From: Candidatus Moraniibacteriota bacterium
Lineage (GTDB): Bacteria > Patescibacteriota > Minisyncoccia > Moranbacterales > UBA11712
Length of the DNA: 7,127 nt
Direction: 5' to 3'
Assembly (NCBI GenBank): GCA_003157295.1
Contig: PMJF01000061.1
Span: 274 to 7,400 of the forward strand
The position numbers and the translations under genes were made by a program. A model generated the notes under the pieces. That model worked only from the letters and a program-made list of their open reading frames with translations, did not search any database and was not told the DNA's origin. Of the stretch, positions 1 to 5,738 are shown piece by piece (position 1 is the first letter of the stretch; each line of letters starts with the position of its first letter).

Positions 1-136
1 AATTTAATAAAAAAATAGTAATGCTCGCCGCCAGCAAGATCAGGATAAAATAGATTTCAATTCGAAAAAACGACGCCAAAAAAATACCGGCCAGAAAGCA
101 AAGAGACGAAATGAAGAATATTTTTGATTTGGTCAC
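1..136 (-). CDS. ComEC/Rec2-like membrane protein, N-terminal fragment
   Basis: This is a partial gene: 45 codons are visible from a GTG at 136, and the frame stays open to the window edge. The peptide begins V-T-K-S-K-I-F-F and contains G-I-F-L-A-S-F-F, followed by a second very hydrophobic stretch ending L-L-N, so two membrane helices are likely at about residues 6-25 and 29-45. A short basic start leading into a G-I-F-x-x-S-F-F helix resembles the N-terminus (DUF4131 region) of ComEC, the inner-membrane DNA uptake channel, in Patescibacteria. That assignment is by recognition only, because no competence or beta-lactamase domain lies in the window. An in-frame TAA two codons upstream of the GTG excludes a longer start. 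The gene sits just after a terminator and has its own extended -10 element, so it is probably transcribed separately from the operon upstream. Confidence 0.5.
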   Translation of the reverse strand, partial: MTKSKIFFISSLCFLAGIFLASFFRIEIYFILILLAASITIFLLN

Positions 137-142
137 GGCTTA

Positions 143-150
143 ATTATAGC
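143..150 (-). promoter_or_regulatory. Extended -10 promoter for the ComEC-like gene
   Basis: The minus strand reads TGCTATAAT: a consensus TATAAT at 148-143 preceded by the TGn extension. No convincing -35 hexamer lies 16-18 bp upstream, which is tolerated by extended -10 promoters. The expected start of transcription, about 7 nt downstream, falls on or next to the GTG start codon at 136, which would give a leaderless mRNA. Confidence 0.6.
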
Positions 151-151
151 A

Positions 152-179
152 AAAAAAGCGAGTCTAAACCCGCTTTTTT
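152..179 (-). terminator. Intrinsic terminator at the end of the operon
   Basis: A perfect 9-bp stem (AAAAAAGCG with CGCTTTTTT) encloses a 10-nt interior that can add three more pairs and leave a TTAG tetraloop on the minus strand. The T-run follows the stem directly. It lies 33 nt after the yggU stop. The A-tract on the other side makes it potentially bidirectional, although nothing converges on it within the window. Confidence 0.8.
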
Positions 180-211
180 CTCGAACTCCTAAAGCTTAGC
201 TTGAGGAATAA

Positions 212-430
212 TTAACTGATTTCGATAAGTTTCACTCGGGTGGATTTTCCGCCAATGATGTTTATGGAGCTTTTCGGCGTGCCAAAATGATCCGCCAGTA
301 TTTTGATCACGGCAACATTAGCTTTCCCCTTTTCCGGCACGGCTGTCACCTTCACCTTATATTCGCCTTCGGAAATTTTCGTCACTTCGTTTTTCCCCGC
401 GCGCGGGGTCACTTTGACGTATATTCTCAT
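212..430 (-). CDS. yggU: YggU/DUF167 family small protein
   Basis: This 72-aa protein covers the whole DUF167 fold and aligns with E. coli YggU after the latter's longer N-terminus. Recognisable features are the opening M-R-I-Y-V-K-V-T-P-R-A-G strand, K-V-K-V-T-A-V-P-E-K-G-K-A-N in the middle, and a basic K-S-T-R-V-K-L-I-E-I end. The family is small, cytosolic and widespread from bacteria to human C15orf40, and its function is unknown. The ATG at 430 fits the conserved first strand, so I keep it although it lies inside the previous gene: the two genes overlap by 74 nt in different frames. No Shine-Dalgarno sequence is visible upstream, so translation is probably coupled to the overlapping gene. 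It is the last gene before the 179-152 terminator. Confidence 0.85.
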   Translation of the reverse strand: MRIYVKVTPRAGKNEVTKISEGEYKVKVTAVPEKGKANVAVIKILADHFGTPKSSINIIGGKSTRVKLIEIS

Positions 431-1013
431 AAGAATTGACTGCGGGAATTTCGCAGACGACTTCCCGCTTTTTTATTTTCGACCAGAGGCGATAAAACAT
501 ATTATATGCCAAAAGAAAGATCAAAACTCCGTTCGCCCAAATGAAGATCTCGCGGAGAAGACCGCTTTTGAGATCCGTCCCGAGATAATATGCATGAATG
601 ATCGAGAAAATATAAAGAGCAATGTTCAAAAAATGAATCGTCCGCCAGAGTTTTTGGGAAATATATTTTCGGGCGTAAGAAGTGGCGACGAGAATGATCA
701 TTATATAAAGACTGATTGTCCCCAGCGCGACGAGCAATGTTTCGTATCTTGAATGAAAGGGGATGAAAATATCCGCCAAATTAAAAGGAATGAACTTATG
801 GAAAAGAAGGCTCACCCCGTGGATGACCGCGAAAACCAGCGCCTGGAAAGAGATCCAGCAGTGGAAATTGAGGCTCCGCAGGCGCAAAAAAATTCGGCGA
901 AGACCGGGAAGACACGAAACTGTTCCGGCAAAAACGGAGATATAGAGAAGCAAAAAACCGATAAGGGCGCTCGCCCGAACGATGTACCAATCCCAGGGAA
1001 TTTCATTGTTCAT
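357..1013 (-). CDS. Ferric-reductase-like (MsrQ-type) bis-heme membrane protein
   Basis: This 218-aa integral membrane protein has about six hydrophobic segments, near residues 11-31, 54-71, 92-110, 126-144, 155-172 and a weaker one between 74 and 86. It belongs with the ferric reductase-like transmembrane domain family, whose stand-alone members include MsrQ (E. coli MsrQ is about 211 aa). The heme-ligand pattern is intact: H51 and H65 have 13 residues between them, and H127 and H140 have 12, as in NOX and ferric reductases. It should therefore hold two b hemes and pass electrons across the membrane. No FAD/NADPH domain is fused and no MsrP is visible. The neighbouring apbE suggests a flavin partner. 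The C-terminus after about residue 177 is basic and hydrophilic, and its last 24 codons overlap yggU. The ATG at 1013 lies 12 nt after the apbE stop. Confidence 0.8.
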   Translation of the reverse strand: MNNEIPWDWYIVRASALIGFLLLYISVFAGTVSCLPGLRRIFLRLRSLNFHCWISFQALVFAVIHGVSLLFHKFIPFNLADIFIPFHSRYETLLVALGTISLYIMIILVATSYARKYISQKLWRTIHFLNIALYIFSIIHAYYLGTDLKSGLLREIFIWANGVLIFLLAYNMFYRLWSKIKKREVVCEIPAVNSYENIRQSDPARGEKRSDENFRRRI

Positions 1014-1025
1014 CAGCTTTTTTTA

Positions 1026-1952
1026 TTAATGAATATATTTTTTCGCTCCTTGAGAAATGAAAATATTGCCTTTATAGTCCAAAAATATGGCGGCGATTTT
1101 GTTTTCTTCCGAAAATTCCAGCCCTTTTTCTTTTCCCATTAGTACCAGCGTTTTCGCCCGCCCGTCGGCATTTTCTGTGTTTTCAGCGATCACAGAAACC
1201 GTTCGTAGCTCATAGGAAAAATGGTTCGGATCTTTCGGGTTTACAAGATGATGGAATTTTTTTCCCTGAATTTCCCACTTTTTGCGGCTGATCCCGGAAG
1301 TGGCAATTCCCGCTTCTGACAATTCCAGCATAATTTTTTTCTCCGAAATGCCTTCGATCTCGATCAGCCAATTTTTTTCTTCCTGATTCTTTCCCGCGAT
1401 GTGCATATCCCCGCCGGAATCAACCAAGAAATTTTTCCAGCCTTGTTTTTTCAAATATTCAGCCGCGCAGTCGGTGATATAACCCTTGGCGATGCCGGAA
1501 AAATCCATTCTCCTTCTGAATAATATCATATTCTCTCTCACTTCCAAGTCTCGGGACAGATCACCCTCAATTTTTGGAAAGTTACCAGGAAGAGCCGCTG
1601 CGGCGAAATCAGTTTTCTTGAAATCCTTGCCATATCCGATCTTTTCCAGCACTCCTATGATTCTGGGATCGTAGAGTCCTCCACTGATCTTGTTATAGTG
1701 AAGCGCGCGCCCGGCCAGATATAAAATAGCCGGAGACGCTTTTTGAAAGACGCCCAAGCTTTGGTTCAGCCGGCTGAGTTCACTTTCAGCGCTAAAACGG
1801 CAAAATATTTTTTGCTTGGCATGATAAAGTTCTTTCACTTTTTCAACAACACTCTCGGCGCGTTCTTTCTCTTCGTTTCCGCTAAAAACGATTTGAATTT
1901 CAATATCCGTCCCCAAGGCCTTGAATTTAGAGTGCAGTATCGGATGCGACAT
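1026..1952 (-). CDS. apbE: FAD:protein FMN transferase (ApbE)
   Basis: This 308-aa enzyme transfers FMN from FAD onto a Thr or Ser of a target protein, using Mg2+. Family motifs appear in order: F-K-A-L-G-T-D (10-16), the S-x-x-S-E-L-S-R-L-N helix region (54-63), G-G-L-Y-D-P (91-96), the D-F-S-G-I-A-K-G core (150-157), V-D-S-G-G-D (177-182), A-T-S-G (217-220), H-H-L-V-N-P (234-239) and the A-D metal-site motif (262-263). Length is normal for the family. The frame stays open far upstream, but homology begins just after the ATG at 1952; the upstream extension is antiphase to the preceding gene and looks meaningless. No signal peptide or lipobox is seen, so it is probably cytosolic. It starts 19 nt after the preceding stop. 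No protein in the window carries a [ST]-G-A-[ST] flavinylation site, so its substrate is not visible here. Confidence 0.88.
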   Translation of the reverse strand: MSHPILHSKFKALGTDIEIQIVFSGNEEKERAESVVEKVKELYHAKQKIFCRFSAESELSRLNQSLGVFQKASPAILYLAGRALHYNKISGGLYDPRIIGVLEKIGYGKDFKKTDFAAAALPGNFPKIEGDLSRDLEVRENMILFRRRMDFSGIAKGYITDCAAEYLKKQGWKNFLVDSGGDMHIAGKNQEEKNWLIEIEGISEKKIMLELSEAGIATSGISRKKWEIQGKKFHHLVNPKDPNHFSYELRTVSVIAENTENADGRAKTLVLMGKEKGLEFSEENKIAAIFLDYKGNIFISQGAKKYIH

Positions 1953-1971
1953 AGGATGTTCATTCAATAAG

Positions 1972-2469
1972 TTAGGAAGTTTTGGTCTTGCTGTTGGACG
2001 AGGGAGTAGTTGCTGCTGGAGCAGGCGTAGGAGCTGGAGCTGAGGCTTGAGCAGGAGTTGATTTGGCTGGAGGAGTGCTATTGCTGCTTGCGCTGGCAGG
2101 ACTTGAATTTCTAGTTGCCGGCTTGGTTGCCGAAGTCGTGTTATTGTTGCTAACTGGGGAAGGCGCGGTCGTTGATGCCGGAATGCCCGGCGCTTGAGCT
2201 TCAACTTTTGGCGCTTCCACCTTTTGTTCTTCACCCGTGGTAATGGACTTGATCTCTTCAACAACCCCCCTGAGGCTTTGAAGTTCGTTTTTTAAGGCGG
2301 AGTTTTCGTCAGAAAGAGAGGAATTATCATTCAGAAGATCGTTTTGTTTTTTTTCGGAGAGCCTTGTTTGATCTTTTTCTTTTATCACCAAAAGGGCCAC
2401 TGCCATTAGCAAGAGATTTAGGGCAAAAACCAAAATTTTTACGTTGTGCTTCTTTATTCTTTCCAACAT
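1972..2469 (-). CDS. One-TM leucine-zipper protein with Ser/Pro/Ala-rich tail
   Basis: I do not recognise a named family for this 165-aa protein. It has a short basic N-terminus, one membrane helix (about 10-29), a coiled coil (about 34-76), then roughly 85 residues of low-complexity Ala, Pro, Ser, Thr and Asn ending K-T-K-T-S. The topology suggests N-in, with the coil and tail outside. The coil is regular: L45, L52, L59, L66 and I73 occupy one heptad position, and N49, N56, L63 and V70 the partner position, a pattern typical of parallel dimers with buried Asn. The tail looks like a cell-wall-spanning linker, but no globular domain follows. In other Patescibacteria I recall similar anchors and linkers ending in an FMN-binding domain; that domain is absent here. 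FtsB/FtsL-like proteins share the TM-plus-coil layout but lack such a tail. The stop is 19 nt before apbE. Confidence 0.75.
   Translation of the reverse strand: MLERIKKHNVKILVFALNLLLMAVALLVIKEKDQTRLSEKKQNDLLNDNSSLSDENSALKNELQSLRGVVEEIKSITTGEEQKVEAPKVEAQAPGIPASTTAPSPVSNNNTTSATKPATRNSSPASASSNSTPPAKSTPAQASAPAPTPAPAATTPSSNSKTKTS
2018..2059 (-). repeat. Hexamer-like low-complexity coding repeat
   Basis: The plus strand shows imperfect 6-bp units such as GGAGCA, GGCGTA, GGAGCT and GGAGCT. They encode alternating Ala/Pro/Thr dipeptides in the tail of the 165-aa protein. The unit length is a multiple of three, as expected for in-frame slippage, so this differs from the 7-bp arrays near nrdG. Confidence 0.55.
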
Positions 2470-2478
2470 AGATTTTGA

Positions 2479-2742
2479 TTATTTCACTATTTTCTTGATC
2501 TCGCCTTTTACATTGTCATCGATTTGGTCGGGTAACATATCGCCCGGCGGATTGTGAATGGTCGCTTCGTGATAGACGAATCCTTCAATTTTTCTTACGG
2601 CTCTTTTCATAAAATCTTTCTCTGGTTTCCGAATAGTTAGAGAAAACGGAGAAAAAGTTATGGAAAAAATACCGCCTAGCCAGGCGAGGAGGATAGCCAG
2701 GCTTGCGATAATTATTATGAATAAAAATATTTTTTTTAACAT
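2479..2742 (-). CDS. Small one-TM hypothetical protein
   Basis: I do not recognise this 87-aa protein. Two lysines at positions 3-4 precede one strong membrane helix (about 5-27, rich in Ile, Leu and Phe). A short beta-like stretch (F-S-I-T-F-S-P-F-S-L-T-I) and a charged soluble tail follow, containing H-N-P-P-G-D-M-L-P-D-Q-I and a lysine-rich end. It has no cysteine and no cofactor motif. The ATG at 2742 has an AGGG five bases upstream, one of the few ribosome-binding-site-like sequences in the window, placed at the nrdG stop. It is 12 nt from nrdG and 9 nt from the 165-aa gene, so it is cotranscribed with both. The basic N-terminus predicts that the tail lies outside the membrane. It could be a small partner of the neighbouring membrane redox proteins, but that is a guess. 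Confidence 0.7.
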   Translation of the reverse strand: MLKKIFLFIIIIASLAILLAWLGGIFSITFSPFSLTIRKPEKDFMKRAVRKIEGFVYHEATIHNPPGDMLPDQIDDNVKGEIKKIVK

Positions 2743-2754
2743 TGCCCTACAAAA

Positions 2755-3450
2755 TTATCTGATCTCCACTTTTCCGAAATGTTTCTTGATCTTACCCGCT
2801 ATTTTTTCCAAATCCAGCCTTTTGCCTTTTGTCTTTTTCAAGAGGCGCGGATCAAGTATCTTCCCTTTATCTTCGAAAGCTTGCAAAACATACTTTTTGG
2901 CTTTCTCGAGCCATTTCCCAATTTCAATGAAGTCCTTTTCCGTATGAATCCCCGGAACGGCGGTTGTTCGAAACTCGTGATCAACGCCTGAATTTCGGAT
3001 CAAATCCACGCTTAACCTAATACGCTCGATATCCACTTTGCTATTCGTCGTGGAATTATAACTTTGCGGGCTGTTTTTTATGTCCATGGCCACAAAGTCC
3101 AATAATTTTTCGCCATACAGCTTGCGCAGAACATCCGGCCGCGCGCCATTTGTGTCCAATTTTACTTTATATCCCAGTTCCTTTATTTTTCGGATAAAAT
3201 CGATCAAGTCCGGCTGGATCGTCGGCTCGCCTCCCGTAATGCAAACTCCCTCGAGCTTGCCGTGGCGATTTTCAAGTAATTCGAAAAAATCTCTTTCCAG
3301 TTTGTCAGATACCAGATACCGGCTACCTGATACCAACTCAGGATTATGGCAAAACGGACAGCGAAAATTACAACCCACGGTGAAAACCGTGGCCGCAATG
3401 TGGCCAGGGTAATCAAGAAGTGTCAGTTTTTGCAAACCACCAATAATCAC
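2755..3450 (-). CDS. nrdG: Anaerobic ribonucleotide reductase activating radical-SAM protein (NrdG)
   Basis: NrdG reductively cleaves S-adenosylmethionine at a [4Fe-4S] cluster and abstracts hydrogen from the radical glycine of NrdD. Counted from the GTG at 3450, the 231-aa protein shows I-I-G-G-L-Q-K-L near its start, the cluster motif C-N-F-R-C-P-F-C (C27, C31, C34), the T-G-G-E-P SAM-binding motif (72-76), L-D-T-N-G and M-D-I-K-N. This is the NrdG2-type family (TIGR02495), longer than E. coli NrdG (154 aa). An ATG at 3471 would add seven residues (M-L-R-V-T-C-F), but these are encoded by 7-bp repeat units and family members start at the I-I-G-G-L-Q motif, so I prefer GTG. The segment L-V-S-G-S-R-Y-L-V-S-D, shortly after the cluster motif, is also encoded by a separate 7-bp repeat. 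The gene follows nrdD by 79 nt. Confidence 0.9.
   Translation of the reverse strand: MIIGGLQKLTLLDYPGHIAATVFTVGCNFRCPFCHNPELVSGSRYLVSDKLERDFFELLENRHGKLEGVCITGGEPTIQPDLIDFIRKIKELGYKVKLDTNGARPDVLRKLYGEKLLDFVAMDIKNSPQSYNSTTNSKVDIERIRLSVDLIRNSGVDHEFRTTAVPGIHTEKDFIEIGKWLEKAKKYVLQAFEDKGKILDPRLLKKTKGKRLDLEKIAGKIKKHFGKVEIR
3307..3334. repeat. Degenerate 7-bp tandem array inside nrdG
   Basis: Four consecutive 7-bp units are seen on the plus strand: AGATACC (3307), AGATACC (3314), GGCTACC (3321) and TGATACC (3328). On the coding strand the consensus is GGTATCW. Since seven is not a multiple of three, the array reads through all three frames and gives the non-repetitive peptide L-V-S-G-S-R-Y-L-V-S. The nrdG frame stays open across it. 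Confidence 0.7.
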
Positions 3451-3528
3451 GAAGCATGTAACACGCAACATGTAACACTGGATTTATAAAAAACCTTGTG
3501 TTTCATGTTACATGTTTTGTGTAATATG
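3448..3528. repeat. Inverted pair of 7-bp tandem arrays in the nrdD-nrdG spacer
   Basis: Plus-strand units are CACGAAG (3448), CATGTAA (3455), CACGCAA (3462), CATGTAA (3469) and CACTGGA (3476). Minus-strand units are CATATTA (3528-3522), CACAAAA (3521-3515), CATGTAA (3514-3508), CATGAAA (3507-3501) and CACAAGG (3500-3494). Both follow roughly CAYRNAA. The two 35-bp arrays face each other across an 11-bp A/T centre (3483-3493). Shifted by one unit, 3461-3477 can pair with 3506-3522 (15 Watson-Crick pairs of 17, plus one G-T). The element overlaps the preferred nrdG start codon. Confidence 0.7.
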
Positions 3529-3529
3529 G

Positions 3530-5707
3530 CTATCCGACAACAAATTCCTTCCGGTCCCCGTATTCCGTCGCTTTTCCTTTGTTCCATTGTTCGACGGGAC
3601 GGATATAGCCAACGATGCGGGAATAGACCTCGCATTTTTGCTCCACCACGCATTTGGGGCAAAGCTCGTGTTCTCCGATCAGATACCCGTGCGAGGGACA
3701 AATGCTGAAAGTCGGAGATAAAGTAAAGTAAGGAAGAGAGTATTTTTCAGAAATGGTCTTCACCAGCTTTTTGGTCGTTTCGATGTCCTGGATCCGTTCG
3801 CCCATAAATCCGTGAAGAACCGTCCCACCGGTATACTTTGTCTGGAGCGGTTCCTGAAGATCCAGCGCTTCAAAGAAATCTTGGGTGTGGCCCACGGGAA
3901 GCTGGGTGGAATTCGTGTAATAAGGCTCTATGGATTTCTTTTCATCGACTTTCCCGTTCGCGAATATCATATCGGGATATTTTTTGCGATCCTTTAAGGC
4001 TAATCTATAGGAAGTTCCTTCTCCCGGAGTCGCCTCAAGGTTGTAGAGATTTTCGGTTTCTTCTTGATATTTTATCATCCTATTGCGCATATGGACCAGA
4101 ACCTCTTCGGCAAATTTCACTCCTTTTGCCGTCGCCGTCGTTTCGTCCATAAAATTCTTAAGCGCTTCGTTCATTCCTATGACGCCGATAGTCGAGAAAT
4201 GATTCGACCAATAATTTCCCCGGCGCTTATAGATAGCATCGAGATAAAATCTCGCATAGGGGTAGAGCCCTTTTTTCATGAAACTGTCAATGATCTTCCT
4301 TTTTGTCTCGAGGCTCTCTTTGGCCAGATCCATTATTTTATCGAGGCGCGCAAAGAAATCTTTTTTGTTTTTGGAGAGATACCCGATTCGGGCCAGATTG
4401 ATCGTCACAACACCGATCGAACCGGTGAGCGGATTGGCTCCAAAAAGCCCTCCGCCGCGCTTATGCAGTTCGCGATTGTCGATCCGCAGCCGGCAGCACA
4501 TCGAACGCGCGTCATCGGGATCCATATCCGAGTTTATGAAGTTGGCAAAATAAGGAATGCCGTATTTCGCTGTCATTTCCCAGACCGGTTTCAGATTTTC
4601 GTCGTTCCAGTCAAAATTTTTGGTAATATTATAGGTCGGGATGGGAAAAGTGAAAACCCGTCCAGTGGCGTCCCCTTCGGCCATCACTTCGGCGAAAGCC
4701 CGGTTGATCATATTCATCTCCTCTTGATATTCGCCGTATTTTTCTTTTTGCGGCTCTCCGCCAATGATCACTGACTCCTCCGCCATATTTTTCGGAGGAA
4801 CGATGTCGAGAGTGATGTTCGTAAAAGGCGTTTGAAATCCGACTCGGGTAGGAACATTGACATTGAAGACAAATTCCTGCATGCACTGCTTGACCTCTTT
4901 GAGTGTTAGGCCGTCATACCTGACAAAGGGAGCCAAAAGCGTATCGAAGTTGGAAAAAGCTTCCGCGCCCGCTACCTCCCCCTGCAGGGTATAGAAAAAG
5001 TTGACCATCTGACCAAGGGCCGTTCGCAGGTGTTTCGGGGGCTTGCAAGCGATCTTGCCGGGAACTCCCGTGAACCCGCGCCGGAGAAGGTCCTGAAGGT
5101 CCCAGCCGCAGCAATAAACGGCGATCTTATCGAGATCATGGATATGAAAATCGCCCTCGTCATGCGCGTCGCGAATGGCTTTGGAATAAACGCGGTTCAG
5201 CCAATATTTCGAGCTGACGATCGAAGAAATATAATTATTGAGCCCTTGGAGGGAATAGGCCATATTGGCGTTTTCTTTCACCTGCCAGTCAATTTCCTGG
5301 ATGTATTTGTCGACGAGGTCCACCGCTTCCTTGAGAGCCTCTTCTGATTCACGTATCTTTCTGTGCTGTTCGCGATAGAGAATATAAGCCTTGGCCGTCT
5401 CTTCAAAATCCAAGATCATGAGGACCCGCTCCACGAGATCCTGAATTTCCTCGATCTCGGGAACGTTGCCCTTTTGGTAATTTTTGTTCAGCAGCTGAAC
5501 GACCTTCGAAGAAACTTTCTTCGCTTCCGCTTCTTTGCCCTCCCCTGTTTCCGCAAAAGATTTCATCACCGCTTTGGTGATCTTCTCCTGCTCGAATTTG
5601 ACGACCCGTCCATCGCGTTTCACGACGCGATCAACGCTATTCTTTTCGCCCGAGGCGGATCTTTCTTTTTTACTGACCATTTTTTGGCCTTTTTTTACGG
5701 CAATCAT
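3530..5707 (-). CDS. nrdD: Anaerobic (class III) ribonucleoside-triphosphate reductase
   Basis: NrdD reduces ribonucleoside triphosphates to deoxyribonucleotides without oxygen, using a glycyl radical. The 725-aa protein has an N-terminal ATP cone (about 27-118: V-V-K-R-D-G-R-V-V-K-F) for allosteric control, then the ten-stranded barrel. Catalytic-region motifs include D-F-H-I-H-D-L (186-192), Y-C-C-G-W-D-L (198-204) and M-C-C-R-L-R (403-408). Near the C-terminus, C670, C683, C686 and C692 (with H673 in C-P-S-H-G) form the zinc-site region. The radical-bearing motif is R-I-V-G-Y-I, with G700, followed by W-N-K-G-K. No intein is present and length is normal. The ATG at 5707 has a GGGGG run about 9 nt upstream; a second Met at codon 10 is a weaker alternative. 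The gene follows nrdR by 31 nt and is activated by NrdG downstream. Confidence 0.96.
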   Translation of the reverse strand: MIAVKKGQKMVSKKERSASGEKNSVDRVVKRDGRVVKFEQEKITKAVMKSFAETGEGKEAEAKKVSSKVVQLLNKNYQKGNVPEIEEIQDLVERVLMILDFEETAKAYILYREQHRKIRESEEALKEAVDLVDKYIQEIDWQVKENANMAYSLQGLNNYISSIVSSKYWLNRVYSKAIRDAHDEGDFHIHDLDKIAVYCCGWDLQDLLRRGFTGVPGKIACKPPKHLRTALGQMVNFFYTLQGEVAGAEAFSNFDTLLAPFVRYDGLTLKEVKQCMQEFVFNVNVPTRVGFQTPFTNITLDIVPPKNMAEESVIIGGEPQKEKYGEYQEEMNMINRAFAEVMAEGDATGRVFTFPIPTYNITKNFDWNDENLKPVWEMTAKYGIPYFANFINSDMDPDDARSMCCRLRIDNRELHKRGGGLFGANPLTGSIGVVTINLARIGYLSKNKKDFFARLDKIMDLAKESLETKRKIIDSFMKKGLYPYARFYLDAIYKRRGNYWSNHFSTIGVIGMNEALKNFMDETTATAKGVKFAEEVLVHMRNRMIKYQEETENLYNLEATPGEGTSYRLALKDRKKYPDMIFANGKVDEKKSIEPYYTNSTQLPVGHTQDFFEALDLQEPLQTKYTGGTVLHGFMGERIQDIETTKKLVKTISEKYSLPYFTLSPTFSICPSHGYLIGEHELCPKCVVEQKCEVYSRIVGYIRPVEQWNKGKATEYGDRKEFVVG

Positions 5708-5738
5708 TTTGTTTTCGCCCCCGAAATTTATTAATTAT

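Noticed and set aside
303..1142. Plus-strand open frames of 149 and 129 codons
   Set aside because: They are antisense to the heme membrane protein, yggU and apbE, and their composition is the complement of hydrophobic codons. No start signal is present.
1953..2264. Open frame continuous with apbE for about 104 codons upstream
   Set aside because: It overlaps the 165-aa gene in another frame over low-complexity DNA and yields a Gln/Leu/Arg/Pro-rich peptide without a signal sequence. ApbE homology begins near the ATG at 1952.
1972..2469. Identification of the 165-aa protein as FtsB/FtsL
   Set aside because: The membrane helix and coil fit, but the long Ser/Pro/Ala tail and the redox-gene neighbourhood do not, and no division-specific motif is seen.
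3448..3528. CRISPR-like array or tRNA in the nrdD-nrdG spacer
   Set aside because: Units are only 7 bp with no unique spacers between them, and the fold lacks cloverleaf arms.
4064..4774. A 236-codon open frame on the plus strand
   Set aside because: It is antisense to the middle of nrdD, where strong conservation on the other strand explains the sequence. The peptide resembles no family and has no promoter or ribosome-binding site.
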